Source: Frateuria defendens (GTDB lineage Bacteria > Pseudomonadota > Gammaproteobacteria > Xanthomonadales > Rhodanobacteraceae). From it: 35,150 bases of DNA. A program made the position numbers and the translations under genes. The DNA is taken from the NCBI RefSeq assembly GCF_001182895.1, contig NZ_LFQR01000095.1:1-35150 (forward strand), read 5' to 3'. Within the stretch, counting starts at the first letter, position 1. The number at the start of each line of letters is the position of its first letter. Below, piece by piece: positions 24,804 to 32,459 of this stretch. The notes under the pieces were generated by a model. It made no database searches. It worked only from the letters and a program-made list of their open reading frames with translations, and was not told the DNA's origin.

Positions 24804-25274
24804 TCAGCGGCTGAATCGGATCAGGTCCGATGCCCCTGGCAGCGCCCGCATGGCGCCCAGGGTTTCCACCAGCTCCCGGTAGCTGCGCGCCAGCTGCGCG
24901 TAGAGCGAGGCGTAGGCTTGCCGCGTCGCGTCCGCCGCGCCCTGGTAGGCGCTGCGGCCGATGTCGATGAAGTAGTCCACGCTCACCCGCCGCCGCTCGG
25001 CCAGGCCGGGGAACAGGCCAGCCACCAGCAGGCAGCGGTCGCCGACGTCGCGCAAGGCTTCGGCGCGGGCGCTGCCCGCCTGCGTTTGCGCTTGCAGCCA
25101 ATCCATGCCCAGCGCGTGCGACAGCAGCCAGGCGTCGCGCTGGTAGCGCAGCAGCACGAACACCAGGTAGCTCTCGCGCGATTCGTCCAGCGGCCGGCCG
25201 GTCAGCCCGCCCGCCTCCTGCACCAGGGCCTGCCAGAGTTCCACCTGCGTGCCTTTTCGGATGCCCTCGATCAT
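24804..25274 (-). CDS. Conserved hypothetical protein, helical
   Basis: A 156-residue, largely alpha-helical cytoplasmic protein: LWQALVQEAGGL, SYLVFVLLRYQRDAWLLSHALGMDWL, DVGDRCLLVAGLFPGLAERR, VSVDYFIDIGRSAYQGAA. It has no signal peptide or recognised enzymatic motif. I do not recognise a named family, though the pattern feels conserved in gammaproteobacteria. The start is well supported by GGGAGGTGAG about 8 bases upstream. It is codirectional with the Mut7-C gene downstream; the 254-base gap argues against a tight operon. Confidence 0.75.
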   Translation of the reverse strand: MIEGIRKGTQVELWQALVQEAGGLTGRPLDESRESYLVFVLLRYQRDAWLLSHALGMDWLQAQTQAGSARAEALRDVGDRCLLVAGLFPGLAERRRVSVDYFIDIGRSAYQGAADATRQAYASLYAQLARSYRELVETLGAMRALPGASDLIRFSR

Positions 25275-25373
25275 GTCGTCTCACCTCCCGGGTCGCCGAC
25301 GCTTCGAGGGTACTGCGCCGGCGGCGGGAATGCTCGGCAGCCGGAGAGCGGCACTGCTGACATGCCGCCGCGG

Positions 25374-25400
25374 CGAAGCCGGGCGCGGGGCCCGGCTTCG
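25374..25400 (-). terminator. Hairpin downstream of the lyase gene
   Basis: Perfect 11-bp stem CGAAGCCGGGC/GCCCGGCTTCG with a 5-base loop, 21 bases beyond the lyase stop on the minus strand. No T-run follows, so termination is likely but not textbook. Confidence 0.45.
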
Positions 25401-25421
25401 TGCTTCCGTGGGGGGCCGGCG

Positions 25422-26924
25422 TCAGGGCTCCGGATGGCTGGCCGTCACGCTGTAGAACGTCGCCTGCGCGTAGTCCGAGCTGGAGCCGGAGTTGTTCTGG
25501 TTGTACACGCCGGCCTTGAAGTACATCCAGTCGTCGTTGTAGCCGGCGTCCATGGTGATGGTCTTCGCCACGTCGGGCTTGCCGGGACGGGACACGGTCA
25601 CGGTGAGTTGGCGCCCGCGGGCCTTCACCGCGTAGCTGAAGGGCTCGCCCAGGGCGATGCCGTCGGCGGGGTCGCCGGCGTTGTCGGCGCGGCTGCCGAT
25701 CATTTCGTACCAGGTGTCCGAGCCGCCCGGAATCTGGTGGGCGAAGTAGATGGCGCCTTTGCCGTTGCCGGGCAGCTTGCGGTAGTAGAGGCGCAGCGGC
25801 TCGTTCTCGGAGGCGTGGATCTGGCCGATGATCAGCCGGCCGATCTTGTACGCATCGCCGGTGGTGGAGACGTGGTCCACCTTCAGCGTGGCCCGCAGGT
25901 CGCCGTCGATGCCGCCCATCAGGCTCTTGATCGATCCACTCGAGGTGGACAGCACCCAATTGTTCGCGGTGAAGCCGCGGTCCTGCACGTCCGGGTCGGC
26001 GCCGCCGATCATCTCGCGCAACTCAGAGCGCGAGTAGTGGCTGTTGGCGGTGGTGCCGGCGATGTTGGGGCAGCGGAACACCAGCGAGCCGTCGCCCTTG
26101 TAGTAGAAGGCGCTGTTGGTGTTGCCGTCCGCGAGCCAGGCCGTGCCGCGCTCCGTGCCGTCCGGCAGGGTGATCTTCCAGTGCACGGGGTCGAAGCCGA
26201 CGGCGTCGCGGATGGCGACGTTGTCCACGTAGATGCTGGCGGTGCCGCCGCCGAGGTCGTTCGCGCCGTACTTGACCTCGAAGCGGGCCGGCAGCTTGCC
26301 GCTCTGCGCCACCGGCAGCCGGCCGACCAGCTTGCCGTTGAGGAGCAGCGTGTAGCGGCCGTCGCTGGCGATGCCGTCCCACAGGATCTCCACGTCGTTC
26401 CAGGCGTCGAGCGCATACGCGCCGGCGATCGCCACGCCGCCGGGCGTGCGGTTCCTGAGCTGGCCGTCCGGCTGCAGCGCCAGTTCGAGGACGCGGTCCG
26501 GATCGGCGCTGTAGCTGTCCTGGAACAGGGAGAGGTAGGTGTTGGCCGTGGCCGCCGAGGGCACGTACACCGAGAGCTTGATGCGTCCGCTGCCGGAGGC
26601 AGCGAAGTCCTTGCGCAGGTACACGCCCACGTCCGATGCGCCGCGCGTGAAGCTCACCGACTGCGCGCCGGAGCGCGCCCGGCTGGCGCTGACCGCGACC
26701 GAGCCGGCGACGTCGAAGCCCTGCGGCGGCGCGTAGGGGCTGTCGCTCTCGAAGCCGAAATCCGTAGCGGTGGACGACAGGGTTTGCGCACCGGCCCAGC
26801 ACTGGGCGAGAGGCATCAGCCCCAGCAGTGCCGCCAGGGCGGCACGGTGGCAGCGCCCCAGGCGCGGACGACGGCTCGCGGCGGCCAGCGAGAGCCCGCG
26901 ATGATCGGAAGATAGATCGCTCAC
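25422..26924 (-). CDS. Secreted two-domain PL7 alginate lyase-like polysaccharide lyase
   Basis: A 500-residue exported enzyme. The leader has a long basic n-region (SRRPRLGRCHR), then AALAALLGLMPLAQCWAGA. Residues about 50-230 form a jelly-roll/laminin-G-like beta domain (DFGFESD, VYLRKDF, YTLLLNGKLVGRLPV, ASIYVDNVAIRDA), probably binding carbohydrate. The C-terminal PL7 (alginate lyase 2) domain has the three family motifs: YSRSELREM near 298, QIH near 367, and YFKAGVYNQN near 466, which together carry the catalytic Arg, Gln/His and Tyr. It would cleave alginate or a related polyuronate by beta-elimination. The start is a GTG with AAGGAG 7 bases upstream; an ATG nine codons earlier (26951) has no ribosome site. 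It is monocistronic. Substrate choice within PL7 is not determined. Confidence 0.9.
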   Translation of the reverse strand: MSDLSSDHRGLSLAAASRRPRLGRCHRAALAALLGLMPLAQCWAGAQTLSSTATDFGFESDSPYAPPQGFDVAGSVAVSASRARSGAQSVSFTRGASDVGVYLRKDFAASGSGRIKLSVYVPSAATANTYLSLFQDSYSADPDRVLELALQPDGQLRNRTPGGVAIAGAYALDAWNDVEILWDGIASDGRYTLLLNGKLVGRLPVAQSGKLPARFEVKYGANDLGGGTASIYVDNVAIRDAVGFDPVHWKITLPDGTERGTAWLADGNTNSAFYYKGDGSLVFRCPNIAGTTANSHYSRSELREMIGGADPDVQDRGFTANNWVLSTSSGSIKSLMGGIDGDLRATLKVDHVSTTGDAYKIGRLIIGQIHASENEPLRLYYRKLPGNGKGAIYFAHQIPGGSDTWYEMIGSRADNAGDPADGIALGEPFSYAVKARGRQLTVTVSRPGKPDVAKTITMDAGYNDDWMYFKAGVYNQNNSGSSSDYAQATFYSVTASHPEP

Positions 26925-27585
26925 AACAACACTCCTTGATTTGTTTTCCATTGCCGGGTGGGATTTCCGTAAAGCACCTGCCGCGCGGCCAATGCCGGAC
27001 ACGACGCCGCGCGGTCGCGATCGGATGGCCGATGCGACATGAGTCGAAACCGTGAATGGCTTTCCTTGGCCCGCCGGGCACGCAATGCGCCGGCTCTCCC
27101 TTGTGATGAGCGATCCGCATGGCAGATCGCAGGCGCAGCCAGTCTATCGGCGGCATCCACTGCGGAATGAGAACGGGATCAAGTCGCCGCAAATTTTTGC
27201 GGCGGTGCACGATCAATGCGGCGCGCCCAGAGCACCGGCGAAGCGTGCCGACTAGACCGTGCCCCACAAGCGCTTCGCCTCTTCCGCAATGACGTTCGGG
27301 CACTCTTCCTGAAAGAACAGCCTTCCTTGCGGCACGCGCCGGACACCCCGCGACGCCGCCCATGCGGGCCATATGGCGCGCTGCATGCGGCGGGTGCTGG
27401 GCGTGAGTCCCTCTCAGCTCGCGCAGCAGGGACGCTGAAACATCCCGCCGCACCTGTGGCATGAAGCCGTTCACATCCTCGCGCTACCGTTAACCGCGCT
27501 TACGCCCGGCGCCGGACAAAGCCGGTAAAGTCCCGCCGCGACTGTAATTCGCAGGAGGCCACGAGTGATGCGAAGGAGACGTCGG
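26925..27585. other. Long intergenic control region between the lyase and effector-locus genes
   Basis: About 660 bases between divergent genes. It is less GC-rich near the lyase. Open frames in it have no ribosome sites or family features. It holds a perfect 20-bp palindrome (27185-27204), a stretch resembling a piece of a cobalamin riboswitch (27510-27562), and two ribosome-binding sites near its right end. No certain promoter was assigned. Confidence 0.5.
27185..27204. promoter_or_regulatory. Perfect 20-bp palindrome, candidate operator
   Basis: CGCCGCAAA-TT-TTTGCGGCG is perfectly symmetric, with an AT-rich centre and GC-rich arms. It lies about 260 bases before the lyase start and 380 bases before the effector-locus gene. 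The size and symmetry suit a dimeric regulator; a 2-base loop makes an RNA hairpin unlikely to be its main role. Confidence 0.45.
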
Positions 27586-28329
27586 ATGTACAGGATCGCC
27601 AAGGCCGGACTCACCCTGTCCGTGCTGCTGCTGGGCCGGGCCGCCTGCGCCGCCCCCGCGCCGGACGTGAACGCCATCGTCAAGGCGGTGATGGAAGACC
27701 AGTACGGCAAGCAGTACGACGCCAGGCACGATTGCTGGACCTATACCCATACCACCGAGCAGGGCGACGACCTCACCTACTGCATGCAGCCGGGCAAGCC
27801 CGAACTGGTCGACACGGCCAAGGGCAAGCAGCTGTTCGCCTATGCGGCCAACGCCTACGACATCCACGACGACAACCGCTACAGCTATGGCCAGACCGAT
27901 CCCGGCCTGATGGGCGCGTTTCAGGTGAGCGTGGATGCCAAGGGCGAATGGACCTTCGTGGCGATGGACAACGCGATGGAATTCGGCACCAACGGCTACT
28001 GCGGCTGCAACAAGGCCGGCCTGGTCAAGCTGAGCAACCAGGGCGACTACGGCTGGCTGTTCGTCAGCGGCGGCGCCTGGCAGGGCAGGGTGGTGGCCGA
28101 CTACAGCCTGGTGATGCCGCGCCGGGGCGGCTTCGTCGACGTCAGCCGCATCCCGCAGACCAAGTCGAACGAGCAGGACGTGACCTATGAGCTGAAGGTT
28201 GCCGAACGTCCCGGCGCGGGCCTGTTCCCGCTGGTGGTGACCAAGACCAGGGCGAAGGCCAAGGTGGAGGAGATCACGGTGGACTTCGATCCCGGGACAT
28301 ATGCGTACCAGCTGCCCGGGGCCAAGTAA
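27586..28329 (+). CDS. Secreted protein of unknown function, possible immunity partner of the XVIPCD protein
   Basis: A 247-residue exported protein. The signal peptide MYRIAKAGLTLSVLLLGRAA ends near ACAAPAP; a Cys is present there, but the residue three before it is Arg, so it is not a good lipobox. The mature part has HDCWTYTHTTEQGDDLTYCM, GKQLFAYAANAYDIHDDNRYS and NGYCGCNKAGLV, and ends in VDFDPGTYAYQLPGAK; several cysteines may form disulfides. I do not recognise a family. The next gene's ATG lies 36 bases after the stop, so the two form an operon. In Xanthomonadales a periplasmic immunity protein is commonly encoded beside each XVIPCD effector. ATG 27586 has AAGGAG 7 bases upstream; ATG 27568 with AGGAGG is an alternative start. 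Confidence 0.8.
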   Translation: MYRIAKAGLTLSVLLLGRAACAAPAPDVNAIVKAVMEDQYGKQYDARHDCWTYTHTTEQGDDLTYCMQPGKPELVDTAKGKQLFAYAANAYDIHDDNRYSYGQTDPGLMGAFQVSVDAKGEWTFVAMDNAMEFGTNGYCGCNKAGLVKLSNQGDYGWLFVSGGAWQGRVVADYSLVMPRRGGFVDVSRIPQTKSNEQDVTYELKVAERPGAGLFPLVVTKTRAKAKVEEITVDFDPGTYAYQLPGAK

Positions 28330-28365
28330 CGCGCACCGGGCGACGGCATTCACGGAGGAAACGAC

Positions 28366-29372
28366 ATGTCCAGGATCGACGAGCGTTGGGAAGCGAACAG
28401 GATCTAGCCGATGCGGCCGCCAAGGCCGGCCTTGGCCAGGGCGGCGGCATCAAGTTCCTCGATGCGCTGAAGGCCGACCCCAACCAGCGCGTGGATCACG
28501 TGCTGTCGAGCAAGGTGATCGAGCGCAATCCCGGCCTGTATGGCGACGGCAGCATGACGGTGGCCGAGGCCTACAAGGGCATGGGCCAGCAGATGGACAA
28601 GTACGCCAAGTACGCCCAGGAGCTGGAGAAGCCGGTCAAGGCCCCGGCCACGCCAACCACCCCTGGCGCGGCGCCTTCGCCCAAGCCCGAGTCGTCCGCG
28701 GTGCCGCCGCCCAAACCCAAACATGCGGCGCCGGCCGGCCACACGGTGCTCATGGAAGGCGACAAGGGGCATGACGTCACCGAACTGCAGCAGCACCTGC
28801 GCGACCTGGGCTACCGGGGCGCCGACGGTAAGCCGTTGCGCGCGGACGGGCACTTCGGTCCGCGCACCAGGGCCGCGGTGGAAGCGTTCCAGCACGACCA
28901 TCATCTCGAGCGCGACGGCGAGGCCGGTCCGCTGACCCAGAAACAGCTGCAGGTGCAGGGCAAGCTGCACGCGCAGGAACAGGCCGCGCACCCGCTGCTC
29001 AACCAGCCGGGGCATCCCCATCACGCGCTGTACCACCAGGCCCTGGAGGGCGTGCGGAAACTCGGCGGCGGCGCCTCGGAAGGCCAGCGCGAAAACTTCG
29101 CCGGCATGCTGGCTGTCGAGGCCCAGCGCCAGGGCCTGCGGCGCATCGACCATGTGGTGCTCAACGACGAGGGCTCGCGCGCCTGGGCGATGCAGGGCGA
29201 CCTGCGCTCGCCGTTCAAGCAACTCGCCGAAGTGAACGTGGGCCAGGCGATCAACACGCCACTGGCGCAGAGCAGCGCTTTCAGCGCGCAGTTGCAGGGC
29301 GCGCCGGGACATGAGCCGGCGAAGGAGCTACAGCCGCAACAGGCGCATCAGTTGGGTTCCTTGTCGCGCTAG
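28366..29372 (+). CDS. XVIPCD-domain protein with peptidoglycan-binding domain (type IV secretion effector candidate), apparent 5' frameshift
   Basis: Regions, counted from the TTG at 28386: an Ala-rich helical N-terminus with RVDHVLSSKVIERNPGLYGDG; a Pro-rich linker (about 80-115); a PG_binding_1 domain (about 118-185: VTELQQHLRDLGYRG, HFGPRTRAAVEAFQHDH); and a XVIPCD (about 202-310: HPHHALYHQALEGVRKL, GLRRIDHVVLNDEGSRAWAMQG, INTPLAQSSAFSAQ). In Xanthomonas and Stenotrophomonas XVIPCD directs effectors to the VirD4 coupling protein of a bacterium-killing T4SS. No lytic domain is seen. The ribosome site GGAGGAA points to ATG 28366, whose frame stops after 13 codons (MSRIDERWEANRI). The long frame lacks an ATG and can begin only at TTG 28386. 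One extra G near 28383 would give MSRIDEALGSEQDLAD, so a single-base deletion or read error is likely. Confidence 0.85.
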
Positions 29373-29375
29373 TAC

Positions 29376-29400
29376 CCCCTCTCCCCTCCGGGGTGAGGGG
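29376..29400 (+). terminator. Hairpin after the XVIPCD gene
   Basis: An 11-bp stem with one T-T mismatch, CCCCTCTCCCC/GGGGTGAGGGG, loop TCC, 3 bases after the stop. No T-run follows on either strand. Such CCCTCTCCCC/GGGGAGAGGG hairpins are common as short repeats between genes in this group. Confidence 0.4.
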
Positions 29401-29501
29401 ACGGGTGAAGCGTGATGTGAGGGTCGCGACAAGCCCAAGAGCTTTTTCTTCGCTCCATCGAAACGCCCCGGCCTCGCATCCGGCTGCCGCGATCTTCTTC
29501 G

Positions 29502-29525
29502 AACGGCAAGACTTTGAACAGGCTC
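29502..29525 (-). repeat. 24-nt element directly after the porin stop codon (copy 2)
   Basis: On the minus strand it starts with the base after the porin TAA. It matches copy 1 (23233-23256) at 22 of 24 positions. Confidence 0.8.
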
Positions 29526-30794
29526 TTACAGCAGCACCCAGTCGATGCGCAGGCCCGCCACCAGCGCGTTGTCGAGGTTGCGCAGGCGCGCCGGCTCGGC
29601 GAACTGGTCGGGGTGGATGATGTAGTGCAGGTTGGGCGCGAGGCGGAAGTTGCGCGTAACCTGGATGCCGTAGCTCAGTTCCATCATGGTCATCGAGGAG
29701 GGCGGCGTGCCGGTGCCGCCGGCCAGCGCGCGGGCGATGCGCAGGTTCTTCAGCGCGTTGCCGGAATAGTGTTGCTGGGTGACGACGAAGGCGATGTTGT
29801 CGTCGGGGCGGCTGTCGAAGGTGCCTTTCTGCACCAGGCCGAAGGAGAAGTAGTGATCCTCGATCAGCTGGCCGGAGGTGCCCTTGAAGGCCGAGCCGAA
29901 CAGGATGAGGCCGCGCGTGCTGCCCGGGTCCGGCCGCGTGACCTGCTGCTCGAAGCGGAAGTAGACGCCCGAGCGGCCCTGCAGCGTGGCGTACTTCTCG
30001 CCGCTCAGCAGCGCGGGCTGGCCGTGGGCGTCCTTGAGCGGGTCGGCGTAGGTGGTGTTGTCCTTCCAGCCGCCGATCTCGTACATCGCCGGCAGGCGCG
30101 CCGTGTCCGCCGTGGTCTTGTAGCCGATCGCGTACGGCATGATGTAGCCGAGGTGGTCCTTGTGCCAGTTGAGTCCGTGTTCGCCGTCGGCCTGCTGGGC
30201 GTTGTTGTCCTCGTAGGCGCCCACGTGCAGGTACACGGTGGGGGTGAACCAGAACTTGGCGTGCGCGCCCCAGCTCGACACCGGCCACCAGGTGAAGTTG
30301 CTGGTGCGGAACACGAAGGTGGGGTTGCCGCAGGCCGAGTTGTCCTGGAAATAGGCGCACAGGTCCGAGCCCAGGAAGTGGATGTTGGCCACCGTGCGGC
30401 CGCCCTCGATGTCGATGCGCCCGTCGAGGAATTTCTGCTCCAGCGTCAGGTTGGCTAGGCGCTCGCCCTGGCCGCCGTAGATCTCCTGCACGGACGTGCT
30501 GTTGCCGATGTTTTTCGCGGCCAGGTTCTGGCCGTGGCGGCTGGAGATGCCAAGGTGCATGGAGGCGCCGCTCCAGCCGAACAGTTTGTCGAAGTCGGCG
30601 TCGGCGCCGAGGAAGAGCTGGCCCGAGTAGGCGCTGCCCTTGTCCTTGCCGCCGTCGAGCAGCGAGGCGCCCTCGCCGGTGTAGCTGATCTTGGGGGTGA
30701 TGCCGCCGGCCCAGTCCGCGGCCGCGGCCAGTGGACTGAGGCCGGTCAGGATGGCGGTGGCGAGCAGCGTGCGCGCATGGTTCGAGATGGACAT
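29526..30794 (-). CDS. OprB-family carbohydrate-selective porin
   Basis: A 422-residue outer-membrane beta-barrel. The signal peptide is MSISNHARTLLATAILTGLS through AAADWAGG. The barrel has alternating amphipathic strands and OprB features: SMHLGISSRHGQNLAAKNIG, NLTLEQKFLDGRIDIEGGR, SDLCAYFQDNSACGNPTF, YEIGGWKDNTTYAD. The C-terminal strand is LRNLDNALVAGLRIDWVLL, without the terminal Phe of many porins. OprB proteins pass glucose and other sugars. The start is family-typical; the ribosome site is weak. The polysaccharide-lyase gene lies about 2.6 kb away, which suggests, but does not show, use of sugars or uronates. A 24-nt repeat follows the stop directly. Confidence 0.9.
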   Translation of the reverse strand: MSISNHARTLLATAILTGLSPLAAAADWAGGITPKISYTGEGASLLDGGKDKGSAYSGQLFLGADADFDKLFGWSGASMHLGISSRHGQNLAAKNIGNSTSVQEIYGGQGERLANLTLEQKFLDGRIDIEGGRTVANIHFLGSDLCAYFQDNSACGNPTFVFRTSNFTWWPVSSWGAHAKFWFTPTVYLHVGAYEDNNAQQADGEHGLNWHKDHLGYIMPYAIGYKTTADTARLPAMYEIGGWKDNTTYADPLKDAHGQPALLSGEKYATLQGRSGVYFRFEQQVTRPDPGSTRGLILFGSAFKGTSGQLIEDHYFSFGLVQKGTFDSRPDDNIAFVVTQQHYSGNALKNLRIARALAGGTGTPPSSMTMMELSYGIQVTRNFRLAPNLHYIIHPDQFAEPARLRNLDNALVAGLRIDWVLL

Positions 30795-31491
30795 AAGGCA
30801 GTTGGTACCTTGGGTCGAGTGAGAGCGGGGGCTCGGGGCGGTGCCCCGTGCAGCCGGATGGCAGAGGGTGATCAGCGGCCGGGGGCGCGCATCGCGCGGC
30901 GATGCGTTACGGTCGATGCCGGTGCGGGTGGGGTGTCGGTCCGTTCGGCGGAGCGCCGCCGTGCCGGGCCGCGTGGGGCGTGCGCGGCGGCCGCTTTGGG
31001 ATGGTGGCGGTGCGACGCCGCCGTCGTTCCATCGCGCCGGGGGCGGGCCGCCGGTGCGGTCTTGTTCGTCGAAGCCGGTGCCGGGGCGGGCCCGGTGGCG
31101 GCCGGCGACTCGTGCCTCATGGCGGCGGTGCTGCGCGCGCGCCACACCTCTTCCCAGGTCAAGCTGAACATGCCGAAGCCCTCCCAACCGTCGTGCCATG
31201 CCGCCTCGCCCCTGGCCGCCCATGGGGCGTCAGCGGCGCGTTCTTTTGCTGGAGGACGTCGATCTGCTGAATCGTGTCACCCGTGGCGGCGCATGCTGTC
31301 CTGCCTGCCGCCGCGGATCAAGCTGCAGTGCAAAAAATCTTGCGGGCAAAACAGGGCGTGGCCGCCGGGGAAAGCACGCCGACAGGGAAGAACGTGCGCT
31401 TCGCGGTCTGAATTTGCGCCTTGCCGGCGGGCGCCTGCGAGGCGAGGAGCGCGGGTGCGCACTCGTCAGCAGGCGCCGGCCGGATCAGTCG
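30795..31491. other. About 700 bases without a supported gene
   Basis: The region between the porin and DUF899 genes (both minus). It should contain the porin promoter. All frames in it are shadow-like, rich in Arg/Ala/Pro, without ribosome sites or family motifs. A short minus-strand stretch near 31171 (MFSLTWEEVWRARS) could be a decayed remnant but is too small to name. No repeat or RNA structure stood out. Confidence 0.4.
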
Positions 31492-32202
31492 TCAGTCGCC
31501 ATAGCTGAGCTTCGGGTACCAGTCCGTGCCGCGTCCCTCGGGCGTCATGTCGAGGATGGTCCAGATCGGCATCGGGTCCGGCGCGCCGCGCGGATCCTGG
31601 CCGGGGTCGACGGTTTCGAAGCCCATCTCGCCGCTCCAGAAGTGGCGGATGGTGCCGTCGCGGCGGGTGAAGACGTTGATGGCCGGCTCGTCGCCGCCGT
31701 TCTCGTCCACGCCTTGGTAGTCGCGGCTGTAGGCGCCGTTGAGGTCCGCATACAGTTTGAGGCCGCGCCAGCCGCGCTCCTTCTTGAAGGCGATGAGGCG
31801 CCCGATCGGCGAGCGCGCCACCACGGCTAGCGCCACGCGCTGCTCGATGTCGCGCGCCTCGCCGTCCCAGGCGCCGAGCAGGGCGGTGCACATGGGGCAG
31901 GGGCGCTCGCGCTGCGGGCCGAACATGTAGCTGTAGACCACCAGGGTCTGCTTGTCGCCGAACAGGCCGGCGAAGTCGGTGGGGCCGGCTTCGCCCTCGA
32001 AGCGGTAGTCGCCGGTGACCTCGCCGCCGGGCGGCAGCGCGCGGCGCTGTGCGGCCACGCGCTCGATGTGGCGGCGCAGCTCGATCTCCTCGGCCAGCAG
32101 CGCCTGCCGCGCGCAGCGGTAGGCCTCGCTTTCGTTGGGGATGCGCGCGCGGTTGCGCCGGGCGAGCTCGGCGGCGGGGACGAGGGGGGCGGCTTGGTTC
32201 AT
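31492..32202 (-). CDS. DUF899 thioredoxin-like protein
   Basis: A 236-residue cytoplasmic protein of the DUF899 family. It has an N-terminal helical part (ELARRNRARIPNESEAYRCA) and then a thioredoxin-like fold: LFGDKQTLVVYSYMFGPQRERPCPMCTALLG (here cut across the CPMC site), VVARSPIGRLIAFKKERGW, and NVFTRRDGTIRHFWSGEMGF. CPMC supplies a possible redox pair. Family members are uncharacterised; they are sometimes called putative dithiol-disulfide oxidoreductases. The start is fixed by AGGAGA 8 bases before the ATG. The 257 bases between it and the regulator remnant hold nothing recognised. Confidence 0.9.
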   Translation of the reverse strand: MNQAAPLVPAAELARRNRARIPNESEAYRCARQALLAEEIELRRHIERVAAQRRALPPGGEVTGDYRFEGEAGPTDFAGLFGDKQTLVVYSYMFGPQRERPCPMCTALLGAWDGEARDIEQRVALAVVARSPIGRLIAFKKERGWRGLKLYADLNGAYSRDYQGVDENGGDEPAINVFTRRDGTIRHFWSGEMGFETVDPGQDPRGAPDPMPIWTILDMTPEGRGTDWYPKLSYGD

Positions 32203-32459
32203 GGCGTTTCTCCTGCAGGGGCCGGCGTCAGGGGCGGGGTGCCGGGCGGGAAGTGGCGGCGGTGCCGTGCCGCGTACAGCTTGGGAGGGCACGGCGGGGA
32301 CCGTCTCGTCATGGGCTGTTTCCACGACGAGCGAAGAGGCGCGGAATCGACAGTGCGCTACGGTCGCGCGCACGATTCATGGGAAATGCCAACCGCGAGC
32401 CCAGCGATGGCGGCTCGCCGTCCGTTCGCGGCGAAGCGGGACCGTGCGCCCGGAGCCGC

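Noticed and set aside
24804-25274. Idea that the hypothetical protein forms a toxin-antitoxin pair with the Mut7-C/PIN-like protein
   Set aside because: The 254-base gap, the sizes and the Mut7-C rather than VapC motifs do not fit a VapBC-type module.
27100-27122. A CRP/Clp-like half site (TTGTGATGAGCGATC)
   Set aside because: Only the TGTGA half is present and the second half does not match TCACA, so it is not supported.
30795-31491. Several short overlapping frames in the porin-DUF899 gap
   Set aside because: No ribosome sites, Arg/Pro/Ala-biased products, no motifs; not enough to call even a pseudogene.
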